The position numbers and the translations under genes are program-made. From an uncultured Gemmiger sp. (GTDB lineage Bacteria; Bacillota; Clostridia; Oscillospirales; Ruminococcaceae): a DNA stretch of 24,562 nucleotides. The DNA is taken from the NCBI GenBank assembly GCA_934502625.1, contig CAKSUQ010000029.1, positions 1-24,562 of the forward strand, in the 5' to 3' direction. This document shows, piece after piece, positions 18,145-24,562 of this stretch; the stretch's first letter is position 1, and every line of letters starts with the position of its first letter. Under the pieces are notes generated by a model. That model was not told the origin of the DNA, did not search any database, and was given only the letters and a program-made list of their open reading frames with translations.

Positions 18145-19143
18145 TTAATACCCCGCCATCGACAGGGCGTACTGCACAAGACCCGGCCCTGCCAGATTGA
18201 TGACCAGCGCGTTGAGCAGCAGCATGACCGCGAAATACAGCAGCGCCGCCCACAGGTTCGTGCCGCCGTGCTGTACCAGCGCGTCGGTGCGGGCTTCGCC
18301 CTCCGGGTAGTCAGCGTAAATCTTATCGATGCTCTTTTTGGACTCGCGGCGGTACCACGAGATTGCAAACAGCCCCATGACGACGTTCACCGCCCACGAG
18401 GCGATGACGCAGATGTCGGAGACCGTCGGCAGCCAGCCCAGCGGCAGATTGCCGAAAAGCGACGGGTTGAAGGTGGAGATCAGCAGCAGGAAATAGGGCA
18501 CCCGCAGCAAAATCGTCAGCAGGGTCATCAGCAGACCCTCGCGCCACATTTTGCGGTAGAACAGGTACGCGGGGCCAAAGAGGAACGCCGACAGGCTGAC
18601 GGCGACCTTTTGCTTCGTCATGCTCATGCGGAAAAACTGCATGAGGTAGAACATCGGGCTGCGGCCGACAAAGGCCGCCCAGTCCTTCGCCTTGATGCCG
18701 TCGATCGTGTCCTCCGGCCCCAGCTCGCGGCGGTAGATGCCGCCGTCCGCCGTCGCGCCGTAGGCGTCGATGCGCGGCTCCTGCTTGGGCGCGTTTTCGG
18801 GGTCACGGGCATAGATGGGGGTGGTATCGTCGGGCTTGGCGTCCCCGGCGGGGGCGTCTTTCGGCAGGGGACAGCCGCAGTGGCTGCACCGCACCGCACC
18901 CGGCGTGTTGTGTGTGCCGCAGTTGGGGCAGGTGGCCTCGTGCGCAGCTTTTTCGGCTTCGGGGCCGACCTCCGGCTGCCACTCAAACCCGGCGGCATGC
19001 TCAGAGCGGTGCATACACGCGCCGACCTTCTGCCAGCAGGCGCGGTGATAGGGCGTGCCGCAGTCCGGGCATACGACGATGTCGTCGGCGTCGGTGAACG
19101 CCTGCTCGCAGACAGGGCAGTGGTTTCCTGTATAACGTGTCAT
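18145..19143 (-). CDS. RING-like zinc finger and zinc ribbon protein with DUF2628 membrane region
   Basis: A 332-residue protein in three parts. Residues 9-45 hold a cross-brace type Cys/His pattern (Cys9, Cys12, Cys25, Cys28, His33, Cys36, Cys43, His45) as in prokaryotic RING-finger family 1. Residues about 70-92 hold a zinc ribbon (CPNCG ... CSHCG). After a linker rich in Pro and Asp, residues from about 165 contain MSMTKQKVAVSLSAFLFGPAYLFYRKMWREG and several membrane helices, matching DUF2628. Both metal sites would face the cytoplasm if the N-terminus stays inside. Function is unknown: bacterial RING-like domains are known but most lack a proven ubiquitin-like system, and none is seen nearby. 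Start ATG 19143 has GAGG 9 nt upstream and its own promoter. Confidence 0.85.
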   Translation of the reverse strand: MTRYTGNHCPVCEQAFTDADDIVVCPDCGTPYHRACWQKVGACMHRSEHAAGFEWQPEVGPEAEKAAHEATCPNCGTHNTPGAVRCSHCGCPLPKDAPAGDAKPDDTTPIYARDPENAPKQEPRIDAYGATADGGIYRRELGPEDTIDGIKAKDWAAFVGRSPMFYLMQFFRMSMTKQKVAVSLSAFLFGPAYLFYRKMWREGLLMTLLTILLRVPYFLLLISTFNPSLFGNLPLGWLPTVSDICVIASWAVNVVMGLFAISWYRRESKKSIDKIYADYPEGEARTDALVQHGGTNLWAALLYFAVMLLLNALVINLAGPGLVQYALSMAGY

Positions 19144-19181
19144 GTGGTGAATCCTCGTTCTTCTTTCAGTAACATAAAGCC

Positions 19182-19211
19182 ATTATACCGCATCAAATGG
19201 ATAAATGCAAA
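19182..19211 (-). promoter_or_regulatory. Promoter of the RING-like/DUF2628 gene
   Basis: Minus-strand TTTGCA (19211-19206), 18-bp spacer, perfect TATAAT (19187-19182), about 38 bp before the start codon. Confidence 0.6.
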
Positions 19212-19268
19212 GAAAACATAAAAACTTTACAAGATAAATGAATTTACACGGATTCGCGCCTGCCCCTC

Positions 19269-19297
19269 TTTACAACGCGCACGAATTCGCTTATAAT
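19269..19297 (+). promoter_or_regulatory. Promoter of prfB-marR
   Basis: TTTACA (19269-19274), 17-bp spacer, perfect TATAAT (19292-19297). Predicted start is near 19304, about 40 bp before the ATG. Confidence 0.75.
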
Positions 19298-19344
19298 GGT
19301 ACTATGTAATTTTATGCCAACTTATGTGATGAGGGATACCATAT

Positions 19345-20466
19345 ATGATTACCATTGACGAACTGAAATCCAACCTCGGCGGCATGCAGACCGCCGTGGA
19401 CGACCTGCGCGACGCGCTGTCCATCGAGGCCAGTGAGAAGCGACTTGCCGAGTTGGAGCACCAGATGACGATGCCCGGCTTCTATGACGATCAGGCGCGC
19501 AGCCAGAAGGTCATCAGCGAGATGGGCGAGGTGAAAAACAAGCTGGAGCGCTTCGGCAAGCTGTCGACCCAGTACGAGGAGGCCGCGACCCTGCTGGAAA
19601 TGATCGAGGAGGAGAACGACCCCTCCCTCGCCGCCGAGGGCGAGGAGGCCGTCGAGGCCGTGCAGAAGGCCATCGACGAGCTGCAGCTCATGACGATGCT
19701 CAACGGTGAGTACGACCACAACAACGCCATCCTGACCTTCCACGCCGGTACCGGCGGCACCGAGGCGCAGGACTGGGCGGAAATGCTTTACCGTATGTAC
19801 ACCCGCTGGGCGGAGGCGCACGGCTACAGCGTCGAGGTGCTCGACGTGCTGGACGGCGACGAGGCGGGCATCAAGTCTGCCTCGATGATGGTGAAGGGCG
19901 CGAACGCCTACGGCATGCTCAAGAGCGAGCACGGCGTCCACCGCCTTGTCCGCATCAGCCCGTTTGATGCCAACGCCCGCCGCCAGACCAGCTTTTCCAG
20001 CCTCGAAGTCATGCCTGAGCTGGACAACAACATCAATATTGAAATCAACCCCGCCGATATCGAGATGCAGGTCTACCGTTCCTCCGGCGCGGGCGGCCAG
20101 CACATCAACAAGACGTCGTCCGCCGTCCGCCTGATCCACAAGCCCACCGGCATCGTGACGAGCTGCCAGACCCAGCGCAGCCAGCTGCAGAACCGCGAGT
20201 ACGCCATGGAAATGATGAAGGCCAAGCTGTACCAAATCGCATTGCAGCAGCACAAAGACAAGATCGACGACATCAAGGGCGTGCAGAACGAGATCGCGTG
20301 GGGGCATCAGATCCGCAGCTATGTCTTTATGCCCTACACGCTCGTCAAGGACAACCGCACCGGCTACGAGAGCAGCAACGTGCAGGCCGTCATGGACGGC
20401 GATCTGGACGGCTTCATCTACGCCTACCTGAAAGCGGCCTCCCGCGGCGAGCTGAAGGAAGACTGA
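19345..20466 (+). CDS. prfB: Peptide chain release factor 2
   Basis: RF2 recognises UGA and UAA stop codons and triggers hydrolysis of peptidyl-tRNA on the ribosome. The 373 residues show a helical N-terminal domain, the codon-reading motif SPF (205-207) and GGQ (250-252) in SSGAGGQHINKTSSAVR, both at the standard positions. The SPF tripeptide separates it from RF1 (PXT). Many prfB genes carry an in-frame UGA near codon 25 read by +1 frameshifting; here the reading frame is continuous and the region (codons 21-30, LRDALSIEAS) has no CTTTGA slip site. ATG 19345 follows GAGGG by about 9 nt. It is followed after one base by the marR gene. Confidence 0.97.
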   Translation: MITIDELKSNLGGMQTAVDDLRDALSIEASEKRLAELEHQMTMPGFYDDQARSQKVISEMGEVKNKLERFGKLSTQYEEAATLLEMIEEENDPSLAAEGEEAVEAVQKAIDELQLMTMLNGEYDHNNAILTFHAGTGGTEAQDWAEMLYRMYTRWAEAHGYSVEVLDVLDGDEAGIKSASMMVKGANAYGMLKSEHGVHRLVRISPFDANARRQTSFSSLEVMPELDNNINIEINPADIEMQVYRSSGAGGQHINKTSSAVRLIHKPTGIVTSCQTQRSQLQNREYAMEMMKAKLYQIALQQHKDKIDDIKGVQNEIAWGHQIRSYVFMPYTLVKDNRTGYESSNVQAVMDGDLDGFIYAYLKAASRGELKED

Positions 20467-20467
20467 T

Positions 20468-20935
20468 ATGAACGACCGCTTCATCCGGCTGTCCATCTCG
20501 ATGGCACGGCTGCAAAAGGTCATCCAGCGCATCAAGACCAGCGGCATGAGCCGCATCGAGCTGAAAGCCGGGCACACGCTGGTGCTGTGCCAGCTGGCCG
20601 CTGCGCCCGAAGGCTGGCATTTCTCCGAGCTGACCGAGCGGTGTGACCTTGACCCGGCGATGATCTCCCGCGTACTGGCGGACTTAGTCCGCAGCGGGCT
20701 GGTGGAAAAGCGCGGCAAGCCCGGCAAATACAACGCCCTCTACCTGCTGACCGACGAGGGGCGCGACCGCGCCGCCCGCGTGGCCGCCGTGGTGCGCGAC
20801 GTGGAGCGCCGCGCCGACGAGGGGATAGACCCCGCCGATCTGGCGACGTTCTACAAGGTGCTCGATCAGCTGACGAAGAACCTCGAAGCCGTCGACGCCG
20901 ACCCGGCGGAGGCATTCGAGCCGCTGGAAAACTGA
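20468..20935 (+). CDS. MarR-family transcriptional regulator
   Basis: A 155-residue winged-helix regulator. Dimer helices flank a wHTH core: WHFSELTERCDLDPAMISRVLADLVRSGLVEKRGKPGKYNALYLLTDEGRDRA (about 50-101) contains the recognition helix and the wing with the common LTDEGR motif. MarR proteins usually repress nearby transporters or detoxifying genes in response to small ligands; the ligand is unknown. ATG 20468 comes one base after the prfB stop with AAGGAAG before it, so its translation is coupled to prfB. The P-type ATPase gene downstream could be a target, but a terminator separates them. Confidence 0.9.
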   Translation: MNDRFIRLSISMARLQKVIQRIKTSGMSRIELKAGHTLVLCQLAAAPEGWHFSELTERCDLDPAMISRVLADLVRSGLVEKRGKPGKYNALYLLTDEGRDRAARVAAVVRDVERRADEGIDPADLATFYKVLDQLTKNLEAVDADPAEAFEPLEN

Positions 20936-20949
20936 CAACCATATATAGA

Positions 20950-20996
20950 CAAAACCGCCCGACTGCCCCAAAATGCAGCCGGGCACTTGTTTTGTT
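20950..20996 (+). terminator. Terminator after prfB-marR
   Basis: GCCCG-A-CTGC (20957-20966) pairs with GCAG-C-CGGGC (20975-20984) with one A/C mismatch, flanked by ACAAAA and TTGTTTTGT. The T-rich side follows on the plus strand. It lies about 15 bp beyond the marR stop. Confidence 0.75.
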
Positions 20997-21048
20997 CATA
21001 GTTGGTGAGTATACTTGCCATAATAAAGCGATGTGGATCGTTTATGCT

Positions 21049-21134
21049 GTAGGGGCCGGGCATGCCCGGCCCGCAGCCGAACGGCAAACGCGCAATCGCG
21101 GGAAAGCCGCGGGCCGCACATGTGCGGCCCCTAC
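21049..21134. repeat. Composite GTAGGGG palindromic repeat (86 bp)
   Basis: Starts GTAGGGGCCGGGCATGCCC and ends GCACATGTGCGGCCCCTAC; termini are inverted. The left unit folds as GGGCCGGGCATGCCCGGCCC-like pairing, the right as GGGCCGCACATGTGCGGCCC. About 30 bp lie between. It occupies most of the leader of the P-type ATPase gene, only 21 bp from its ribosome site. Confidence 0.75.
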
Positions 21135-21168
21135 AACCCACCCAATTCCACCCGAAAGGAGCCCCATC

Positions 21169-23535
21169 ATGCCATCCATCACCGGGCTGACGACCGCCGA
21201 GGTCGAGGCGCGCCGCGCGGCGGGGCAGACGAACCAGCCGCCCGCGTCCCAGACCAAAACCACCGGCGAGATCGTGCGGGACAATGTCTGCACCTACTTC
21301 AACCTTGTTTTTCTGGTACTGGCCGTCATGCTGGCGCTCGTGCGCTCGTGGCTGAACATGGGCTTCCTCGGCATCGTGTTCTGGAACACCCTCATCGGCA
21401 TCGTGCAGCAGCTGCGCGCCAAAAAGACCATTGATAAGCTGACCCTCGTCTCGGTGCGGAAAGTCCGCTGCCTGCGGGATGGCCAGTGGTGCGGGGTGCT
21501 GTCTGACGACCTTGTCAAGGACGATGTCGTCGAGCTCCGCGCAGGCGATCAGATCGTCGCGGACGCCGTCGTGCTGGATGGAAGCGCGCAGGCGAACGAA
21601 TCCCTCATCACCGGCGAGGCGCGCGCCATCCCGAAGGAGCCGGGCGCAGCGCTGAAATCCGGCAGCTTCCTGATGGCGGGGTGCTGCGTGGCGCGCCTGA
21701 CCCGCGTCGGAACCGAGAGCTACGCCAGCCGCCTGACCGCCGCCGCACAGGCCGACGGCCACAAGGTCGCGCGGGGCGAGATGATGCGCAGCCTCGATAA
21801 ATTGATAAAATTCATCGGTATAGCGCTTGTCCCCATCGGCGCAGTGCTGGTCTGGAAGCAGCATTGGATGCTGAAGCTCTCGATGAAGGAGACTGTCGAC
21901 GCCACCGTCGCGGCGCTGATCGGCATGATCCCGGAGGGGCTGTACCTGTTGACGAGCGTTGCGCTGGCTGTGAGCATGGTGCGCCTTGCCCGCCGCAAGG
22001 TGCTGACCCGCGACATGAACTGCATCGAGACGCTTGCGCGGGTGGACGTCCTCTGCGTCGATAAGACCGGCACCATCACTGAGAGCGCCATGCAGGCCGA
22101 TGAACCGCTGCCGCTGGCCGAAAATATACCGCTGGACGACATTTTACAGGACTTCTACGCGGGCGAAGAGCCCGACAACGACACCGGCCGCGCCCTGACC
22201 GCGCGGTTCGGGCAGGGGGGCGCAAAGTGGTTTGCGGTGCGCAGCATCCCCTTCAACACGGCGTACAAGTACAGCGCCAAGGATTTTGGCGCGCAGGGCT
22301 GTTACGTCGTCGGCGCGCCGGACGTGCTGGCCGGGGCGCGGGCAGGGGAGTTCGCGGACAAGCTGACCCCGCTGCTGGCCGAGGGCCGCCGCGTGCTGCT
22401 GCTGGCAAAATACAACGCTGCACTGCCAAATCCGCCCGCTGCGCTCGACGCCGCGCAGCTGGAATTACTCGCGCTGCTGCCGGTGCAGAACCGCATCCGT
22501 GCGAGTGCGCCCAAGACATTCCGCTATTTTGCCAAGCAGGGCGTGGCCGTGAAGGTCATTTCGGGCGACGACCCGCAGGCCGTCAGCCATGTGGCCACCA
22601 CTGCGGGCATCGACGGGGCGGAGCGCTGGGTCGACGCCGCGACGCTGCGGGATGAAAAAGCGCTGGCCGACGCGGCCGAGCGCTGCACAGTGTTTGGCCG
22701 CGTGACGCCAGAGCAAAAGCGTCAGCTCGTCCACGCGCTGCAAAAGCACGGGCACACGGTCGCTATGACCGGCGACGGCGTAAACGACGTGTTGGCGTTA
22801 AAAGATGCCGACTGCGGTATTGCCATGGCGTCGGGCGCACAGGCGGCCAGCCAAGTCGCGCAGCTGGTGCTGCTGGATTCGGACTTCGCCGCGCTGCCCA
22901 GCGTCGTGGCCGAGGGGCGTCGGGTCATCAACAACATCCAGCGGTCGGCATCGCTGTTTTTGGTGAAAAATATTTTCTCGTTTTTGCTCAGCATCGTGGC
23001 GCTGGCGCTGCCGCTGGCCTACCCGTTCCAGCCGCTGCAATTGTCGCTGGTGACGTTTGCGACGATCGGCGCGCCCGCGTTCCTGCTGGCGCTGGAGCCG
23101 AACCACGAGGTCGTGCGCGGCAAATTCATGCGCAATGTCCTGCGTGCGGCGCTGCCCGGCGGGCTGACGGATTTCCTGCTCGTTTTCTGCGCGCAAGGCT
23201 TCGGCTATGCATTTGACATCCCGTCCGACATGGTCGGCACGATCTGCACCTTTGTGATTTTGTGCGTAGGCTTGCAGGTTTTGTGGGGTGTCTGCATCCC
23301 GTTCACGCCGCTGCACTGGGCGATCTGGGGCGGCATGACGGTGGTGGGCATCGGCGGCGCACTGCTGCTGGCGCGCTGGCTACCGCTGGTGCGGCTGGAT
23401 TTAGGCGGGGTGCTGGTTTTGGTCGTACTGCTCGCCCTGAGTGCCCCCACACTGGCGGGGCTGGCGTTTCTGGGCGACCGGCTGCACAGCATCGGCAACG
23501 ATTGGAAAAACAAAAAGAAACGGGAACACGTATAA
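21169..23535 (+). CDS. CtpE-like cation-translocating P-type ATPase
   Basis: A 788-residue membrane ATPase that moves a cation against its gradient. It has an N-terminal ITGLTTAEVEARRAAG region, first membrane helix pair, actuator domain with LITGEA (TGE 148-150), a membrane motif MIPEGL (253-258) and the phosphorylation site DKTGT (Asp298). The nucleotide domain is short, and the hinge GDGVND lies at 535-540, followed by membrane helices. The MIPEGLYLLTSVALAVSMVRLARRKVL block is close to the mycobacterial CtpE type, associated with calcium; this ion is inferred by family, not shown. ATG 21169 has AAAGGAG 7 nt upstream; an earlier in-frame start at 20992 runs through the repeat and is rejected. 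It ends at a terminator and may respond to the upstream MarR. Confidence 0.92.
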   Translation: MPSITGLTTAEVEARRAAGQTNQPPASQTKTTGEIVRDNVCTYFNLVFLVLAVMLALVRSWLNMGFLGIVFWNTLIGIVQQLRAKKTIDKLTLVSVRKVRCLRDGQWCGVLSDDLVKDDVVELRAGDQIVADAVVLDGSAQANESLITGEARAIPKEPGAALKSGSFLMAGCCVARLTRVGTESYASRLTAAAQADGHKVARGEMMRSLDKLIKFIGIALVPIGAVLVWKQHWMLKLSMKETVDATVAALIGMIPEGLYLLTSVALAVSMVRLARRKVLTRDMNCIETLARVDVLCVDKTGTITESAMQADEPLPLAENIPLDDILQDFYAGEEPDNDTGRALTARFGQGGAKWFAVRSIPFNTAYKYSAKDFGAQGCYVVGAPDVLAGARAGEFADKLTPLLAEGRRVLLLAKYNAALPNPPAALDAAQLELLALLPVQNRIRASAPKTFRYFAKQGVAVKVISGDDPQAVSHVATTAGIDGAERWVDAATLRDEKALADAAERCTVFGRVTPEQKRQLVHALQKHGHTVAMTGDGVNDVLALKDADCGIAMASGAQAASQVAQLVLLDSDFAALPSVVAEGRRVINNIQRSASLFLVKNIFSFLLSIVALALPLAYPFQPLQLSLVTFATIGAPAFLLALEPNHEVVRGKFMRNVLRAALPGGLTDFLLVFCAQGFGYAFDIPSDMVGTICTFVILCVGLQVLWGVCIPFTPLHWAIWGGMTVVGIGGALLLARWLPLVRLDLGGVLVLVVLLALSAPTLAGLAFLGDRLHSIGNDWKNKKKREHV

Positions 23536-23538
23536 AAC

Positions 23539-23568
23539 AAGCCCGTCCGCAGCCACGCGGACGGGCTT
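23539..23568. terminator. Bidirectional terminator between ATPase and YoaK genes
   Basis: AAGCCCGTCCGC (23539-23550) and GCGGACGGGCTT (23557-23568) form a perfect 12-bp stem around AGCCAC. The plus side ends in GCTTTACTTTT, the minus side in GTTTTAT. It separates two convergent stops at 23535 and 23572. Confidence 0.88.
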
Positions 23569-23571
23569 GCT

Positions 23572-24276
23572 TTACTTTTCCAGCGCTTCCTCGATCTCCG
23601 GCAGGTCTTCCTTGATGAACATGAAGCACAGGCTGACCGCCAGCAACCCGCAGGACAGCCAGATCGTCTTTTCGCCAAAGATGCCGACACACTGCGCGCC
23701 GACGCCCGCGCCCAGCGCGAACACGAAAATGACGCCAAAATAGTGCAGCGCCTTCCAGAATAATTTTTTGTCGTGGGTATGCCCGAAACCGACCAGCGAA
23801 TCCATGCCGCTGCGCAGGTTGCCGATGCACATCGTGCTGGCGAACGGGTAGCCGTGCACCTTGCGGAACGCCTGCACCTGCATCGCGCAGGCAAACGACA
23901 CCAGCGCGTTTGCACCGATGTCCCACGTGGCGGGGAAGAAGCCCACCGCGAACAGCAGTACGATCTCAGCTAACACGACCAGCTGCCGCCAGTGTACGCG
24001 CTTGGCCTCGCGCCAGCGCAGGCGGATGCACTCCGCCGCCGCCACACCCAGCGCAAAGGACAGCACCGGGATAAAATAGTGGGCGAACCGGGCAAAATCG
24101 CCCTCGAACAGGCTCTGGCTCATCAGGACGATGTTGCCAGTCTGCGCGTTGGCGAACACCTTGCCGCGCCCGATGTAGGTGTACGCGTCCTGCAGCCCGC
24201 CCGACGCCGACAGGAACATGACGGTGCGGAACGCCTCGGACATCTGGCCGCGGTGATGCAAAAGTGAATTGGACAT
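23572..24276 (-). CDS. YoaK-family (DUF1275) membrane protein
   Basis: A 234-residue integral membrane protein with about six hydrophobic segments. The DUF1275 signature is clear near the N-terminus: SASGGLQDAYTYIGRGKVFANAQTGNIVLMSQ (residues about 23-54), and a second motif SFACAMQVQAFRKVHGYPFASTMCIGNLRSGM lies later. The family is widespread and its transport role is unproven. The end (IKEDLPEIEEALEK) is charged. ATG 24276 is chosen because GAGGGG is about 9 nt upstream and the preceding in-frame extension to 24495 crosses the promoter. It is transcribed from a strong promoter at 24331 after a short leader with a hairpin. Confidence 0.9.
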   Translation of the reverse strand: MSNSLLHHRGQMSEAFRTVMFLSASGGLQDAYTYIGRGKVFANAQTGNIVLMSQSLFEGDFARFAHYFIPVLSFALGVAAAECIRLRWREAKRVHWRQLVVLAEIVLLFAVGFFPATWDIGANALVSFACAMQVQAFRKVHGYPFASTMCIGNLRSGMDSLVGFGHTHDKKLFWKALHYFGVIFVFALGAGVGAQCVGIFGEKTIWLSCGLLAVSLCFMFIKEDLPEIEEALEK

Positions 24277-24302
24277 ACTTCTCGACCCCTCATAAGCTTG
24301 CT

Positions 24303-24324
24303 TGCCCCCTGTCAGGGGGAGGCA
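24303..24324 (-). other. Hairpin in YoaK leader
   Basis: TGCCCCCTGTCAGGGGGAGGCA folds as CCCCCT / AGGGGG with flanking TGCC/GGCA pairing. It begins at the predicted transcript start, about 27 bp before the start codon, and could protect the 5' end or affect translation. Confidence 0.4.
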
Positions 24325-24330
24325 AAAAAG

Positions 24331-24359
24331 ATTATAGCGCGCCGCACCATCCCTGTAAA
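24331..24359 (-). promoter_or_regulatory. Promoter of the YoaK-family gene
   Basis: Minus-strand TTTACA (24359-24354), 17-bp spacer, perfect TATAAT (24336-24331); predicted start near 24324. Confidence 0.75.
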
Positions 24360-24420
24360 GCTTGCAGCGACAGTTGCGGCGTTTTGTACCAAAGTAACGC
24401 CACAAAACGGAGAAAGATTT

Positions 24421-24445
24421 TATACAAAGTGCAGAAATTTGTATA
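24421..24445. promoter_or_regulatory. Dyad TATACAAA-N9-TTTGTATA upstream of rightward promoter
   Basis: A perfect 8-bp inverted repeat (24421-24428 and 24438-24445) centred about 54 bp before the predicted start of the rightward promoter, and just outside its -35 box. This is the position of an activator or dual regulator site. No known regulator consensus was recognised. Confidence 0.45.
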
Positions 24446-24450
24446 GGGGT

Positions 24451-24480
24451 ATTACATAAGCGGAAAAAATGCGGTATACT
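24451..24480 (+). promoter_or_regulatory. Promoter of a rightward gene beyond the window
   Basis: ATTACA (24451-24456), 18-bp spacer, TATACT (24475-24480); start near 24487. The downstream gene is not in the window. Confidence 0.55.
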
Positions 24481-24507
24481 GGCTCCACTTTCCAACGCAG
24501 TGAGACA

Positions 24508-24562
24508 ACAGCCGCAGGGCGTCGCAACGAGTTGAGCGACACCCTGCGGCTGTTTTTGTTTT
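24508..24562 (+). terminator. Leader terminator/attenuator at the right edge
   Basis: ACAGCCGCAGGG (24508-24519) pairs with CCCTGCGGCTGT (24542-24553), and inside, GTCGC (24521-24525) pairs with GCGAC (24536-24540), giving a 17-bp stem with one mismatch. TTTTTGTTTT follows. It comes about 20 nt after the predicted transcript start and no plus-strand gene ends upstream of it, so it is probably an attenuator or the end of a tiny RNA. AGACAA sits just before the stem, as in the gltB leader. Confidence 0.7.

Noticed and set aside
19312..20733. 473-codon minus-strand frame over prfB and marR
   Set aside because: Antisense to RF2, whose GGQ and SPF motifs are certain; no ribosome site or domain.
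6248..21134. CRISPR array
   Set aside because: The GTAGGGG repeats are scattered over separate intergenic gaps, vary in stem sequence and have no regular spacers or cas genes.
20992..21168. Upstream extension of the P-type ATPase reading frame
   Set aside because: The extension encodes the palindromic repeat and low-complexity residues; a good ribosome site marks ATG 21169, where the family's conserved N-terminus begins.

Overview
The window looks like chromosomal DNA from a high-GC member of the Clostridia, most likely an Oscillospiraceae gut anaerobe of the Faecalibacterium / Subdoligranulum / Gemmiger type. This is inferred from Firmicutes-type protein families (class II GalT, SpoVB-like flippase, DUF2975 with a YozG-like regulator, DUF4173, YoaK), strong AGGAGG ribosome sites, sigma-A promoters of TTGACA/TATAAT type, and a GC-rich codon bias that makes long antisense ORFs. 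It reads as ordinary core and accessory chromosome: no phage, transposase, CRISPR array, rRNA or tRNA was seen.

Layout. (1) 1-6151, minus: the NADPH glutamate synthase operon gltB-gltD. gltD is cut by the window edge. A promoter sits upstream, followed within about 10 nt by a strong terminator-like hairpin in the leader. (2) 6152-6483: a gene-free stretch with AT-rich repeats, GTAGGGG-family palindromic repeats and the mscL terminator. (3) 6484-7834, minus: mrp (Fe-S carrier P-loop ATPase) and mscL. (4) 7947-9260, plus: a MOP-superfamily flippase. Its end lies in a 142-bp near-perfect inverted repeat, which also covers the end of the convergent ABC exporter gene (9387-11156, minus). (5) 11312-13087, minus: a membrane-anchored SGNH hydrolase with CxxC repeats and a Pro/Thr tail. 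(6) 13204-15251, plus: an operon of DUF2975 membrane protein, small XRE regulator and DUF4173 membrane protein. (7) 15326-18065, minus: galT (class II) and a sugar-phosphate nucleotidyltransferase, which together suggest galactose/UDP-sugar metabolism. (8) 18145-19143, minus: a RING-like zinc finger protein with a DUF2628 membrane region. (9) 19269-20935, plus: prfB (RF2) and a MarR regulator. (10) 21169-23535, plus: a CtpE-like P-type ATPase. (11) 23572-24276, minus: a YoaK/DUF1275 membrane protein. (12) 24277-24562: an intergenic region with divergent promoters; the rightward one runs into a second leader hairpin and T-tract at the window edge.

The most interesting material is non-coding. 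Two promoters (gltB, and the one at the right edge) are each followed by AGACAA and then a strong intrinsic-terminator hairpin, suggesting regulated read-through. Composite palindromic repeats bounded by GTAGGGG and CCCCTAC recur in intergenic gaps. A long hairpin supplies the stop codons of two convergent genes. Among proteins, the RING/DUF2628 protein and the DUF2975-XRE-DUF4173 cassette with a candidate operator merit a look. I see no clear evidence for a wholly new defence or biosynthetic system.
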